Shown here: piece by piece, positions 39,947 through 48,459 of the stretch | How the letters are laid out: the number at the start of each line of letters is the position of its first letter | Numbering within the stretch: the first letter of the stretch is position 1 | DNA from: Archaeoglobus sp. UBA230 | Lineage (GTDB): Archaea; Halobacteriota; Archaeoglobi; Archaeoglobales; Archaeoglobaceae | NCBI GenBank assembly: GCA_002507545.1 | Contig: DAVR01000046.1 | Coordinates: 1 to 48,459, forward strand | Direction: 5' to 3' | DNA length: 48,459 nt | Position numbers and translations under genes: made by a program | Notes under the pieces: model-generated | The model's input: the letters and a program-made list of their open reading frames with translations, nothing else | What the model was told of the DNA's origin: nothing | Database searches by the model: none

Positions 39947-41257
39947 TTAGAATTTAAGAATTCTCGCCGAAACGACAATCGGATCCCAGATGGGTGTGAA
40001 GGGTGGTGCATAGCCGAGGTCAGCAAAGAAAACATCTCTTGTCGTGAATCCTGCCTGAATCATTGTGGCAAAGACGTTCACTCTCATTGCAACATCCGCC
40101 CCCAGAACCTGCGCTCCCAAGATTCTGTTTGTTTCCTTCTCAGCCACAACCTTCAGCAAAGTATCTCTTGCCCCCGGATAGTAGTGAACCCTCGTCTTTG
40201 CCTTAACAGTTGCAGTCTTAACATCATATCCCTCAGCCTTTGCAGCTTTTTCAGTCAGCCCTGTAGCCCCAATCTCAAAATCAAAGAACTTTGTAAGCTG
40301 TGTGCCAAGCACACCCGGAAACTCGATGTTTCCTCCCGCGGCATTTACACCAGCCACATAACCCATTTTGTTCCCCGGAGGAGCTAATGGTATCCAAACC
40401 CTTTTCTTCGTCAGCATGTGGATTGTCTCTGCACAATCTCCGGCAGCAAAGACGTTCTCAACGCTTGTCTGCATCCTGCTGTCAGTCCAGATTGCTCCCG
40501 TTTCCCCAATCTTGCACCCAACTTCTTCGGCAATGGCTGTATTCGCTTTAACTCCTGTTGCAACAATTACAACATCTGCTGGATACTCCCCTTTGTCCGT
40601 AACGACCTTCTTCACAGTATCTTTGCCCTCAAAGGCTTCTACCTTCTCTCCAAGCTTCAGATTTACTTTCTCAGCAATTTTTTCCTTAACGATATCTGCC
40701 ACATCCCTGTCTAAATTGGGCAAAGGCTGGTCAAGGAACTCAATCACGGTAACCTTCTTTCCTCTCGCTGCCGCAGCTTCTGCCATCTCAACCCCAATAT
40801 AACCAGCTCCAACAATTACAACGTTCTCTGCCATTTCCACAGCTTTTTTGAGTTCAGCTGCTTGAGAGGGGTGTCTTACAGTAAAGACGTTTTGCAAACC
40901 CAGTCCTTCAAAGGGAGGGGTTTTTGGTAAAGCTCCGGTAGCGATTACGAGTTTGTCCCATTCGTAGCTTTTCTCTTGCCCGTTCTCCTCAACCCTCACA
41001 AAACCATCTCCCGCCTCCACAACTCTGGCGTTGATGTGCAGATCAATTCCCCTCTTCTCTCTGAAAAACTCAGGTGGATAGTACATCAGGTGTGAAGGGT
41101 CTGACAACCCCTCCACAACATAGGGAATCCCACACGGAGCGTGGCTCACGAAACTTGTTTCCTCAAAAACCTTCACATCCCAATCCGGCTTCAGAGCCTT
41201 AACCCTTGAAGCTGCGCTCATTCCAGCTGCCCCACCGCCGATAACAACAACCTTCAT
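39947..41257 (-). CDS. noxA: NADH oxidase / CoA-disulfide-reductase-like flavoprotein
   Basis: The 436-residue protein has two nucleotide-binding loops, [14 protein letters not shown] (3-16) and [15 protein letters not shown] (about 145-159), a single redox-active C42 in APCGIP, and FAAGDCAE for FAD. This single-cysteine class includes NADH oxidase, CoA-disulfide reductase and NADH:polysulfide/sulfur reductases. It is upstream of dld in one transcript, so a link to lactate oxidation or sulfur/oxygen defence is likely; the physiological acceptor cannot be read from sequence. Confidence 0.88.
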   Translation of the reverse strand: MKVVVIGGGAAGMSAASRVKALKPDWDVKVFEETSFVSHAPCGIPYVVEGLSDPSHLMYYPPEFFREKRGIDLHINARVVEAGDGFVRVEENGQEKSYEWDKLVIATGALPKTPPFEGLGLQNVFTVRHPSQAAELKKAVEMAENVVIVGAGYIGVEMAEAAAARGKKVTVIEFLDQPLPNLDRDVADIVKEKIAEKVNLKLGEKVEAFEGKDTVKKVVTDKGEYPADVVIVATGVKANTAIAEEVGCKIGETGAIWTDSRMQTSVENVFAAGDCAETIHMLTKKRVWIPLAPPGNKMGYVAGVNAAGGNIEFPGVLGTQLTKFFDFEIGATGLTEKAAKAEGYDVKTATVKAKTRVHYYPGARDTLLKVVAEKETNRILGAQVLGADVAMRVNVFATMIQAGFTTRDVFFADLGYAPPFTPIWDPIVVSARILKF

Positions 41258-41278
41258 GTTTTATCCTTATTCAGAACC

Positions 41279-41292
41279 AATTTATTCTTTTC
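41279..41292 (-). promoter_or_regulatory. TATA-like box for noxA-dld
   Basis: The minus strand reads AAAGAATAAATTGG, centred about 28 bases before the noxA ATG, and follows a terminator, so noxA-dld has its own promoter. Confidence 0.5.
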
Positions 41293-41302
41293 GCGGTTTT
41301 GT

Positions 41303-41320
41303 AAAATAAAAAATAAAAGA
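41303..41320 (-). terminator. T-rich terminator after the esterase gene
   Basis: The minus strand reads TTTTATTTTTTATTTTAC shortly after the esterase stop codon (41326), separating it from noxA-dld. Confidence 0.5.
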
Positions 41321-41325
41321 TGATT

Positions 41326-42303
41326 TTATTTGGGATGCGCTATAAAGAAGTCCATAACCTTTGCTCCCACCTCAAAATCCGCTTTGAAACACGTAACCTC
41401 GTGCATGTAGTTTGTGAGTCTCTTTCCATTGGGCAGGCAGTGTCCTCCATCAAAACCAAGGGTAACCAAAACCAGTCCCCCACCTACCCCAGAATGAACC
41501 AGATACTCATACCAGTATCCGTTACCAGTATAGCGTTTATGCACATACTTTCCAGAGCCGTATTTCCACCAGTATGGATCGTAATGCAACGTTTCTTCCT
41601 CGTAGTCCCCCATACTGGACAGATAAAGGTCTCTGTTCTTCTTTATGACCCCCAGCAAATAGTAGTTCACATCGTATGCCCCAACGATTTCGAATACTGG
41701 ATTCTTGGGTGGTTTACATGGTAACGGCCCGAAAATAGATGCTATTAAGGCGTAGCTGGCAAAGAAATCACTGTCCTCGCAAATAAACCTGTAAACCATG
41801 TCTCGTGTTCCTTGTGAGAAGCCAAGTGCATGAATACGTGACCTGTCAACGTTCCATGCATTAACAGCCTCCTTAACAAACTTCAAAACCTTATCCTTGT
41901 CAAATCCTGGCTTGTATAGCTTCCCACCTGCCCAGTAAGTCCCGAGATTTGGCTGTATTACGATGTAAGGTGTTTTTGCTCCTCTTTCTTCAGCATACCA
42001 CCCAAACTCGCGCATGTGCGTTCCATCATTCTGATTCTCTGCATTCATCAATGCACCGTGCTGATCTACGATGAGACCACATCCACCTTTTTCGCAGCCG
42101 GGTGGGACTGAGACTGTGTAGATTATTCCATCACACTCATACTGTCTCGGCTCGCTCGGACTGGGTGTGGAGTCTATGTTCGTTATGGGGCAAGTTTCAG
42201 TGGGAGGATCAACGATGTAGGCGAAATGGAACTCCTCCCCAAAAACCGTCGGCATTGTTACTATAAATAAAACCGTAGCCAACACCACAAATCTCAGATT
42301 CAT
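41326..42303 (-). CDS. Secreted PHB-depolymerase-like esterase
   Basis: The 325-residue protein has a signal peptide (about 1-22, ending FG) and an alpha/beta hydrolase fold: nucleophile S163 in GFSQG, a histidine in GFDGGHCLPNGK (H288) and an acidic residue near VGAYDVNYYL (D211). Family resemblance is to extracellular poly(3-hydroxybutyrate) depolymerase or feruloyl-esterase-type proteins. Nine or so cysteines (C38, C57, C70, C75, C175, C196, C289 and others) suggest disulfide bonds outside the cell. The natural substrate is unknown. The gene has its own terminator and is divergent from the TatD-like gene. Confidence 0.8.
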   Translation of the reverse strand: MNLRFVVLATVLFIVTMPTVFGEEFHFAYIVDPPTETCPITNIDSTPSPSEPRQYECDGIIYTVSVPPGCEKGGCGLIVDQHGALMNAENQNDGTHMREFGWYAEERGAKTPYIVIQPNLGTYWAGGKLYKPGFDKDKVLKFVKEAVNAWNVDRSRIHALGFSQGTRDMVYRFICEDSDFFASYALIASIFGPLPCKPPKNPVFEIVGAYDVNYYLLGVIKKNRDLYLSSMGDYEEETLHYDPYWWKYGSGKYVHKRYTGNGYWYEYLVHSGVGGGLVLVTLGFDGGHCLPNGKRLTNYMHEVTCFKADFEVGAKVMDFFIAHPK

Positions 42304-42390
42304 GCCTTCTTTAATAACTATATCAATAAATATTTTTCGTTAAATTTATGGCTATAATCATTATAATTTGAAAAAGGATGAGAAATCAGG

Positions 42391-42408
42391 CAGGTTTATG
42401 TTAACCTG
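42391..42408. promoter_or_regulatory. Inverted repeat, possible operator between esterase and TatD-like genes
   Basis: CAGGTT-TATGTT-AACCTG is a perfect 6-base inverted repeat with a 6-base spacer. It lies about 15 bases upstream of the TATA-like box of the TatD-like gene. Confidence 0.35.
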
Positions 42409-42422
42409 TTCACTGAGAAGAG

Positions 42423-42434
42423 AAGTTTATAATC
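42423..42434 (+). promoter_or_regulatory. TATA-like box for the tatD-endA run
   Basis: AAGTTTATAATC is centred about 27 bases before the ATG at 42456, leaderless spacing. Confidence 0.5.
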
Positions 42435-42455
42435 AGCCTCATCTAAACAGCGAGT

Positions 42456-43277
42456 ATGATAATAACAGACGACCACATGCACCTTTACAATCACCTCAGG
42501 TTAAAGGCTCTGGAGCAGTTCAAGGAGACTGGAGGCACACACGTTTTTCTTGTATCCCTGCTCTGCCATCATTACGATGTGAGACCGAATTCAGGCAAGG
42601 ACTTTGCTGAAGTATTTGACAGACACCTAAGCTTGGTTGAGAAGGCAAATAGGATCGTTAAGGCCTATGCAGTTTTGAGCGTGCATCCAGCGGAGATTAC
42701 GGTAATTGGAGGTAGGGTAGGGTTTGAAAGGGCTGCAGAGATTATGAAGGAAGCTCTGGATTTGGCAGGAAAGTACGTTGAGGAGGGAAAGGCTGTTGCG
42801 ATAAAATCGGGTAGACCGCACTATCCGGTAAACAGGCAGGTATGGAAGCTAAGCAACGAAGTGCTCATGCACGCGTTTGAGGTCGCGAAGGATGTCGGGT
42901 GTGTGGTGCAGCTTCACACGGAGAGGTATTCCAAGGAGGGAATGGTCGAAATTGCGGAGATGGCTGACAGTGTCGGGCTGAAAAGAGAAAGAGTTGTGAA
43001 ACATTTCTCACCGCCAAGAGTAAGAGAGTTTGAGGAGATTGGTATCTTTCCATCGGTTCTTGCCGGAAACGACAACGTATTAAAGGCTGCAGAACAGGGA
43101 GACAGGTTTATGGTTGAGACGGACTACATAGATGACAAAAAGAGGCCAGGCGCGGTTCTTGGACCCAAGACCGTCCCGAAGAAGATAAAGGAGCTTCTTG
43201 AGAATGGTTACGACGAGGATTTTGTTTACAAAATCTGTGCCGAAAACGTGGCGAAGGTTTATGGTGTGGAGCTATGA
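42456..43277 (+). CDS. TatD-related metal-dependent hydrolase
   Basis: The 273-residue TIM-barrel protein opens [10 protein letters not shown] with the metal-binding H-x-H, and has [24 protein letters not shown] and VETDYIDD as the later metal ligands of the TatD/amidohydrolase group. Members are 3'-5' nucleases or deacylases; the function is not known for this archaeal subgroup. It starts an overlapping run with endA (TGATG), a purine NTPase and a radical SAM protein. A DNA or RNA processing role is possible but inferred only from family and neighbours. Confidence 0.82.
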   Translation: MIITDDHMHLYNHLRLKALEQFKETGGTHVFLVSLLCHHYDVRPNSGKDFAEVFDRHLSLVEKANRIVKAYAVLSVHPAEITVIGGRVGFERAAEIMKEALDLAGKYVEEGKAVAIKSGRPHYPVNRQVWKLSNEVLMHAFEVAKDVGCVVQLHTERYSKEGMVEIAEMADSVGLKRERVVKHFSPPRVREFEEIGIFPSVLAGNDNVLKAAEQGDRFMVETDYIDDKKRPGAVLGPKTVPKKIKELLENGYDEDFVYKICAENVAKVYGVEL

Positions 43278-44188
43278 TGGAAGATTTTGCGGTTGTAAGC
43301 GCGAAAAAGTCGCTTGAAAGGAGGGGGTTCGGGATTAGAAAGGGAGATAAGATATATCTCCACCCTCTGGAGGCTGTATATCTGCAAATTAAAGGAATAG
43401 CAAGTTTTGGAGAGCTTAAAGAAGTCCTTGAATGGGCAAAAACCAGATTGGAAGACTTTTCCACCTACTATTTTGTCTACGAAGACCTGAGAGACAGGGG
43501 AAATAGAGTGAAGATTCAGGGCGAGTATCTGCTTACAAAGAAAGCATACCTCCCCATTTCGGAAAGAAGGATCGTCAGGATACCAGAACTGGCAAAAGTG
43601 GCTATGAAATTCAACGATTTCAGACTTGCAGTTGTGGACGAGGAATCTGAGATAACCTACTATCGCGTTTATCAGCCCGAAATTGTAGGTGGGCAGAGAG
43701 AGGAGTTGCCGAAAATTAAGGCTATCCTGATGAAAGACAGAGTTTTGACACAGAACACTGAGATTTTCTCCAGATATTTTTATGGCAGCGAGAAGGGTGA
43801 GATGGTTGCTCTTTCGCTTATCGAAAGTGTTTATCTGGCCGAGAAAGGAGCGTTAAAACTTATCAATGCAGACAAAAATGAACTTTTAAGGAGGGCAAGA
43901 GAGGTTGAGGTTAACTTTGACAGGAAATATGAGGTCTACAGGGATCTGAAAAGTAGAAATCTGGTCGTGAAAACCGGGTTCAAGTTCGGAAGCGATTTCA
44001 GAGCTTACAAGAAAGTTGAAGACGTTAATGATCTACCCCACTCCGAGTACCTCGTGGATATTGCAGATGATAGAGATTTAAGGCTGAGTGAGGTTGCAAG
44101 GGCGGTAAGACTGGCGCAGAATGTGAGAAAGAAGATGGTTTTTGCATATGATGAAGGGTATCTGTGCATTGAGAGGGTGAGAGTTTGA
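43274..44188 (+). CDS. endA: tRNA-splicing endonuclease, two-domain form
   Basis: The 304-residue protein contains two EndA-like halves, as in the homodimeric Archaeoglobus enzyme: an N-terminal degenerate half and a catalytic C-terminal half. The catalytic residues Y245 (in GSDFRAY), H256 (DLPHSEYLV) and K286 ([10 protein letters not shown]) are intact and match the known A. fulgidus triad with one residue less. It removes introns from precursor tRNAs at bulge-helix-bulge sites. Neither tRNA in this window has an intron. It overlaps its neighbours on both sides by four bases or less. Confidence 0.96.
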   Translation: MMEDFAVVSAKKSLERRGFGIRKGDKIYLHPLEAVYLQIKGIASFGELKEVLEWAKTRLEDFSTYYFVYEDLRDRGNRVKIQGEYLLTKKAYLPISERRIVRIPELAKVAMKFNDFRLAVVDEESEITYYRVYQPEIVGGQREELPKIKAILMKDRVLTQNTEIFSRYFYGSEKGEMVALSLIESVYLAEKGALKLINADKNELLRRAREVEVNFDRKYEVYRDLKSRNLVVKTGFKFGSDFRAYKKVEDVNDLPHSEYLVDIADDRDLRLSEVARAVRLAQNVRKKMVFAYDEGYLCIERVRV

Positions 44189-44706
44189 GGGTGGTTGTAG
44201 GCTCTACCAACCCGACCAAGATTGAGGGCGTGAGACTCGCCTTTGAGCAGTATTTCGATGAGGTGAAGGTCGAAGGTGTTGAAGTACTAACTGATACCCC
44301 TCCACAACCTTTTGATGGTGAAACGATTAAAGGTGCAATTGAAAGAGCCGTAAAGAGCTACTCCTCCGACTTTGACTTCTCGGTGGGTATTGAAGCCGGT
44401 CTTTTCAAATTCAAGAGCACATTATCTGGTTATATTGATTTTCAGGTTGCTGCCGTATACAACGGGCAGATTTATACAATAGGATTTGGACCGGGATTTG
44501 AATATCCAAAATGCGTCGTTGATGAGGTAATTAGCGGTAAGGAAGTCGGTGAGGTAATGTCGAAGCTTTCAGGGATAGAGGACTTGGGCAGGAAGGTTGG
44601 AGCGGTGCATTACCTGAGCAAGGGAAAGGTGTCGAGAACCGAGTTATCAAGGTTGGCGGTTACAATGGCTCTAATCCCGTGGCTGAACAGGGAACTGTAT
44701 CTATGA
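44185..44706 (+). CDS. Inosine/xanthosine triphosphatase (YjjX family)
   Basis: The 173-residue protein begins [18 protein letters not shown] and has [18 protein letters not shown], the acidic VGIEAGLF and GFGPGFEYP segments of the YjjX family, which hydrolyses inosine or xanthosine triphosphate to keep damaged purines out of nucleic acids. The TTG at 44185 overlaps the endA stop; a GTG at 44191 is an alternative. Its stop overlaps the ATG of the next gene. Confidence 0.88.
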   Translation: MRVVVGSTNPTKIEGVRLAFEQYFDEVKVEGVEVLTDTPPQPFDGETIKGAIERAVKSYSSDFDFSVGIEAGLFKFKSTLSGYIDFQVAAVYNGQIYTIGFGPGFEYPKCVVDEVISGKEVGEVMSKLSGIEDLGRKVGAVHYLSKGKVSRTELSRLAVTMALIPWLNRELYL

Positions 44707-45506
44707 GAGTTATCCGGGAATTCGACCCGTGGAAATCGGAACTTTGCACCTGCCCCAAAAAATACTCCTTCAACCCATACACTGGCTGTGCCCATAGATG
44801 CCTCTACTGCTATGCGACCTACATTCCACGATTCTACCACCTTAGAGAGAAGAGAAATCTGTTTAGAAATCTTGAAAGGGATCTAAAGGTTCTCCCAGAA
44901 AAAGCTCTAATTTCGATGTCTAACAGCTCAGACCCCTACCCGCCGGTTGAGAGGGAGAAGGAGGTAACCAGAAACTGCCTTAAAATACTGAAGGATTATG
45001 ATGTGCGGCTCCTTATCGTAACCAAAAGCGATATCGTCGTCAGAGATGTAGATATTCTGTCTGAGATGAGATGTGCGGTTAGTATCACAATCACCGGTCT
45101 TGACTTTCTTGAACCCAACGCGCCTCCAACTGAAAGGAGAGTTAAAGCGATGAAAGAGCTTAAAGAATGTGGTATCCCAACCATTTTGCGTTTTGATCCA
45201 ATAATTCCTCATTTGAACAGGCTAAGCATAATTGAGGATTGTATGCCCGACCATGTTGTAACATCCACCCTCAAACTGAAGCCCGATTCTCTTGCAAGGG
45301 TTTCAAGCGTGGTGCCAGAGATAAAGTGCATCTATAAGCACGGAGAGAAGATTGGAGGGTATATCTATCTTCCAAAAGAAAAAAGATTCAAGATGCTCAA
45401 AAGGATTGAAGAGTGCTGCAAAAATTTAGGCATATCGTGTGCCTTTTGCAGAGAAGGATTTGAGTTTGATGCAGATTCATGCGATGGTAGTCATCTGATA
45501 ACATAA
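44703..45506 (+). CDS. Radical SAM protein of the SPL-like group (COG1533)
   Basis: From the ATG at 44703 (ATGA overlap with the YjjX-like gene) the protein has 267 residues. The cluster motif is C29-x3-C33-x2-C36 (GCAHRCLYC), and SNSSDPYPPVEREKEVTR and RFDPIIPH are typical of the COG1533 group related to spore photoproduct lyase. Function is unknown in archaea; a role in DNA lesion repair or RNA modification has been suggested for relatives. A C-terminal CCKN...CAFC region may bind another metal. A longer frame beginning at 44679 lies entirely inside the previous gene. Confidence 0.85.
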   Translation: MRVIREFDPWKSELCTCPKKYSFNPYTGCAHRCLYCYATYIPRFYHLREKRNLFRNLERDLKVLPEKALISMSNSSDPYPPVEREKEVTRNCLKILKDYDVRLLIVTKSDIVVRDVDILSEMRCAVSITITGLDFLEPNAPPTERRVKAMKELKECGIPTILRFDPIIPHLNRLSIIEDCMPDHVVTSTLKLKPDSLARVSSVVPEIKCIYKHGEKIGGYIYLPKEKRFKMLKRIEECCKNLGISCAFCREGFEFDADSCDGSHLIT

Positions 45507-45577
45507 ATAACACGTTAAATAGGCTGGAAAATTTTTAAATATTTTTCCCGGAAAAGAGGATTCGGGAGGTGCAAAAT

Positions 45578-46042
45578 TTGAGCCTTGCCAGACTGTTTCT
45601 TCATGAAAGGACAGTAGAGATAATACTCAGAATTCTCGAAGCTGAGGATGCGAATGAGAAGATTTATCCTCTCCAGATATCGAATGATATAGGCTCTCCA
45701 TACAGCTACATTTCCAAGGTTCTAAGCGAGTTCGAGAAAAATTCTATTGTCGAGAGCAAAATTGAGGGAAGAATGAGAGTCGTTTCTTTAACCCCCTACG
45801 GCAAGAAAGTAGCGATGATGCTCCGTGATCTGAAGAAGGAGCTCGAAAAGGACTTCAACGCAAGAAGGAGGCTGGACATACTGAAGGACGTTGCTTATAA
45901 CGGAAAGAGGGACTGGAGAGTGTTCCTTCCTGTAATTGCCGAACTTGAGATTCTGAAAAATTCGACTTACGACGAGGAGGTTATAGAGGAGGCAGAGAAC
46001 ATACTCCACGAGGTCGAAAAAATGATTGAGGAGGTAATATGA
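45578..46042 (+). CDS. Winged-helix DNA-binding protein (MarR/ArsR-like)
   Basis: The protein is about 154 residues from TTG 45578, which follows GGAGGTG at a good distance; a GTG at 45569 overlaps that site. The winged helix lies at about 14-75 (LQISNDIGSPYSYISKVLSEFEKN, then the wing RMRVVSLTPYGKKV). The rest is a helical region with an EELE-rich end that may mediate dimerisation. Its stop overlaps the M20 peptidase ATG (ATGA), so it probably regulates, or is regulated with, that gene. Ligand unknown. Confidence 0.78.
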   Translation: MSLARLFLHERTVEIILRILEAEDANEKIYPLQISNDIGSPYSYISKVLSEFEKNSIVESKIEGRMRVVSLTPYGKKVAMMLRDLKKELEKDFNARRRLDILKDVAYNGKRDWRVFLPVIAELEILKNSTYDEEVIEEAENILHEVEKMIEEVI

Positions 46043-47250
46043 AGGTCTTAGACGACGTGGAGAGCTATCGAGAAAAAATGGTCAAAACTTTGTGCGATCT
46101 CATTGAGATAAGGGCAGTTCCTCCAGAATTCGGGGGTGATGGAGAGTTTAAGAAGGCAGAATATCTGATGAAGCACCTTGACGGATTTGACTATGTCGAA
46201 AGATTTGACGTAGAGGATGAAAGGGTTAGCGACGGGCTAAGGCCTAACATTGTCGCCCGAATTAATGGAGCACTTGAAAGGACAATATGGATCATTGCTC
46301 ATCTTGATGTGGTTCCGGAAGGTGACGAGAGACTATGGAATACTCCTCCATTCAAGGGAATTGTGAAGGACAACAGGGTTTATGGCAGAGGTAGTGAAGA
46401 TAACGGACAGAGTGTTGTCTCATCACTTTTTGCAGCAAAATCAATAATAGACAGCGGTTTAACACCGAAATACAGCTTAGGTGTCGTTTATGTTGCCGAT
46501 GAGGAAGCTGGAAGCAACTACGGAATTAAACACCTTATCAAACAGAATATTTTCAGTAAAGAGGATATGTTCGTAATTCCCGATGTCGGAACTCCTAAAG
46601 GAGACATGATAGAAATTGCAGAGAAAAGCATACTCTGGTTAAAATTCAAAGTCTACGGTCAGCAAAGCCATGCGAGTCTTCCAACGGGCGTTAATGCAGC
46701 ACGTAGAGCGATGGAGTTCATACTTGACCTTGACAAAAAACTACACCTGAAGTTTAATGCTGAAAACAGGTTATTCGTTCCACCCCACTCAACCTTTGAA
46801 CCAACGAAGAGAGAGAAGAACGTGGACAACATAAACACGATCCCAGGACTCGATATCAGCTACATGGACTGCAGGATTATCCCAGATTACGATCTGGATG
46901 AAGTTCTTGAGTATGTCGAGGACATCAGGCTTTTCCATGAAATGAAGGGGAACGGGGAGATAAAGGTGGAGGTTGTGCAAAAGGTGTCTTCTCCTCCGAC
47001 TCCAGAAACCGCCACAATCGTAACGAAGCTGAAGAAGACTATTGAGATGCTAAGGGGGCTATCCGTATCCCTCTATGGAATAGGCGGAAACACTTGTGCA
47101 TCCTTCTTCAGAAAAAACGGCTTTACCGAAACGGCTGCATGGTGCACCGCGGATGGTGTTGCCCATCAGGCCAATGAATACTGTGTAATAGACAATATGG
47201 TGGAGGATGCGAAAGTTTTCGCTGCTTTAGCCTTCGATCCTGAATACTAA
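46039..47250 (+). CDS. M20-family metallopeptidase (succinyl-diaminopimelate desuccinylase-like)
   Basis: The 403-residue protein has IIAHLDVVPEGDERLW with metal ligand H, YGRGSEDNGQSVVSSLFAA, the catalytic glutamate pair in VADEEAGSNYG, a dimerisation domain beginning FKVYGQQSHASLP and a C-terminal H in VAHQANEY. Such enzymes hydrolyse N-acyl amino acids, dipeptides or succinyl-diaminopimelate; the substrate here is unknown. It is translationally coupled to the winged-helix gene. Confidence 0.87.
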   Translation: MKVLDDVESYREKMVKTLCDLIEIRAVPPEFGGDGEFKKAEYLMKHLDGFDYVERFDVEDERVSDGLRPNIVARINGALERTIWIIAHLDVVPEGDERLWNTPPFKGIVKDNRVYGRGSEDNGQSVVSSLFAAKSIIDSGLTPKYSLGVVYVADEEAGSNYGIKHLIKQNIFSKEDMFVIPDVGTPKGDMIEIAEKSILWLKFKVYGQQSHASLPTGVNAARRAMEFILDLDKKLHLKFNAENRLFVPPHSTFEPTKREKNVDNINTIPGLDISYMDCRIIPDYDLDEVLEYVEDIRLFHEMKGNGEIKVEVVQKVSSPPTPETATIVTKLKKTIEMLRGLSVSLYGIGGNTCASFFRKNGFTETAAWCTADGVAHQANEYCVIDNMVEDAKVFAALAFDPEY

Positions 47251-47257
47251 CACCAAA

Positions 47258-47270
47258 AGTTTTAAGTTAA
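47258..47270 (+). promoter_or_regulatory. TATA-like box for the acyl-CoA ligase gene
   Basis: AGTTTTAAGTTAA is centred about 25 bases before the ATG at 47289, leaderless spacing. Confidence 0.45.
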
Positions 47271-47288
47271 AAATGAAAAATTTTTGTC

Positions 47289-48459
47289 ATGGATGTTATT
47301 GGAGAGAATATAAAGGAAATTGACGGTTCAGGGATTGAAAAAATTTGGACAAAATACTATGATGAAGGTGTGCCAACAACAATTGATTACCCCGTAGTCC
47401 CTTCCTACACGATAGTTGAGAACGCTGCAAAGAAGCATTCGAATAATACGAGCATAATTTTTTTCGGAAGTCAGATTACTTACGGACAGATTAACGATGC
47501 TTCAGACAAAGTCGCAGCTTTCCTCTTTGAGTCGGGGATTGAAAAGGGAGACAGAATAGTTGTATCGCTTCCCAATATGCCCCACTACGGAATGATTGGA
47601 GCAGGGATTTCCAAGGCTGGGGGAATCATAGTGCAGTGCAACCCGATATACACCGAGAGGGAGATCAGATATATCGTGGAGGATAGCGGAGCAAAGATGA
47701 TATTTTGCCTTGACATGATTTACTCCAACGTAAGACCCATTCTGGAAGACGGATTGGTCGAGAAAGTGATTCTGTGCAGTTTACAGGATTATATTGCCGG
47801 AGCAACGTCTCCCGATGCACCTGAGAAGAAAGAAGGCCTAATGATGTGGAAGGACGTAATAAAATACGAGAAAACAGACAAGAGAGCAGAGATCAACCCC
47901 AAAGAGGATGTGGCTATGTTCCAGTATACCGGGGGGACAACAGGATTTCCAAAGGGTGTCATGTTAACTCACTTCAATCTGGTGGCGAATGCGTATCAGT
48001 CGGCGATGTGGGACCCAAAGGCTTCTCCGAACGACGTTGGACTGGGGGTTCTACCGGTATTTCATGTCTACGGTATGACGATGGCCAATGCTGCTGCGGT
48101 GATCGGCTCGAAAGGTGTCTCAATTCCTGATCCGAGAAACTGGGAATTTCTGATGCAGTGCATCCAGACATACAAGGTCACAACTTTTCCGGGAGTCCCG
48201 ACGATGTTCACTGCGATACTGAACCATCCAAAGTTCCATGAATACGACTTCAGTTCGTTAAGATGGTGCTCAAGTGGTGCTGCACCTCTGCCCATTGAGA
48301 TAAAGAAGAGGTGGGAAGAGGCGACCGGTGTAAAGCTGAATGAAGGCTACGGATTGAGCGAAGCTTCTCCAGTTACGCACATAAACCCTATATACGGTTA
48401 TTCAAAGGCAGGCAGCATCGGAGTGCCGGTAGCAGATACCATCGCCGTAATCGTTGACG
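47289..48459 (+). CDS. Acyl-CoA ligase (AMP-forming), cut by the right edge
   Basis: The frame from ATG 47289 stays open for 390 codons to the edge. It begins MDVIGENIKEIDGSGIEKIW and has the AMP-binding motif YTGGTTGFPKGVMLTH (about 216-231), followed by LPVFHVYGMTM and GYGLSEASPVTH, as in long-chain fatty-acyl-CoA synthetases. The enzyme activates a carboxylic acid with ATP for CoA ester formation, probably for beta-oxidation of fatty acids in this group. The C-terminal domain lies outside the window, so substrate class cannot be judged further. Confidence 0.9.
   Translation, partial: MDVIGENIKEIDGSGIEKIWTKYYDEGVPTTIDYPVVPSYTIVENAAKKHSNNTSIIFFGSQITYGQINDASDKVAAFLFESGIEKGDRIVVSLPNMPHYGMIGAGISKAGGIIVQCNPIYTEREIRYIVEDSGAKMIFCLDMIYSNVRPILEDGLVEKVILCSLQDYIAGATSPDAPEKKEGLMMWKDVIKYEKTDKRAEINPKEDVAMFQYTGGTTGFPKGVMLTHFNLVANAYQSAMWDPKASPNDVGLGVLPVFHVYGMTMANAAAVIGSKGVSIPDPRNWEFLMQCIQTYKVTTFPGVPTMFTAILNHPKFHEYDFSSLRWCSSGAAPLPIEIKKRWEEATGVKLNEGYGLSEASPVTHINPIYGYSKAGSIGVPVADTIAVIVD

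Overview
The window is a gene-dense chromosome segment of an archaeon, almost certainly a member of the Archaeoglobales (Archaeoglobus, Ferroglobus or Geoglobus type). The evidence is the combination of a TATA-binding protein, archaeal ribosomal proteins (S3Ae, L15e), aIF2-beta, the tRNA-splicing endonuclease in its two-domain form, AglB, an acetyl-CoA decarbonylase/synthase operon, a D-lactate dehydrogenase next to a NADH oxidase, futalosine-pathway menaquinone genes and a triplicated DUF22 protein. No plasmid, phage or insertion-sequence genes were seen. Many genes begin about 22-28 bases after an A/T-rich TATA box, so leaderless transcripts appear common.

Left part (1-9 kb): a minus-strand information-processing cluster (rps3ae, rpl15e, exosome-associated RNA-binding protein, rnp3) faces a plus-strand set of cobY, pcm and cobS. 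A second minus-strand block holds aIF2-beta, a DUF424 protein and a NusB/Sun-type RNA cytosine methylase. The cytochrome c maturation pair ccmE-ccmF follows, with a CxxxY-type CcmE. A short cas6 gene sits alone between tRNA-Leu and tRNA-Ile genes, with one CRISPR-repeat-like sequence upstream and no array.

Middle part (9-30 kb): birA; a DHH phosphoesterase followed by a 16-cysteine ferredoxin and a tungsten aldehyde ferredoxin oxidoreductase; a transglutaminase-like protein; the DUF22 protein; argD; an isolated 5S rRNA gene; tbp with two downstream genes. The minus-strand cdh operon (cdhC, a 28-codon ORF, cooC, cdhD, cdhE) encodes the acetyl-CoA synthase and corrinoid protein of the reductive acetyl-CoA pathway. 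The 28-codon ORF is coupled to both neighbours and resembles the C-terminal tail of CdhC; I consider it the most interesting object in the window. Next come aglB, dphB, a 30-codon single-membrane-segment ORF and an OB-fold protein.

Right part (30-48 kb): nob1, a GfcR-type regulator, an AglJ-like glycosyltransferase, mqnE-mqnA-mqnC with a DUF2284 protein and a radical SAM enzyme; an A/T-rich two-gene island (short radical SAM protein and beta-propeller protein); noxA-dld for lactate oxidation; a secreted esterase; a TatD-like hydrolase with endA, an NTPase and a radical SAM protein in an overlapping run; a winged-helix protein coupled to an M20 peptidase; and the start of an acyl-CoA ligase that runs off the right edge.

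No gene-free stretch exceeds 300 bases; the longest (24851-25118) lies upstream of cdhC.
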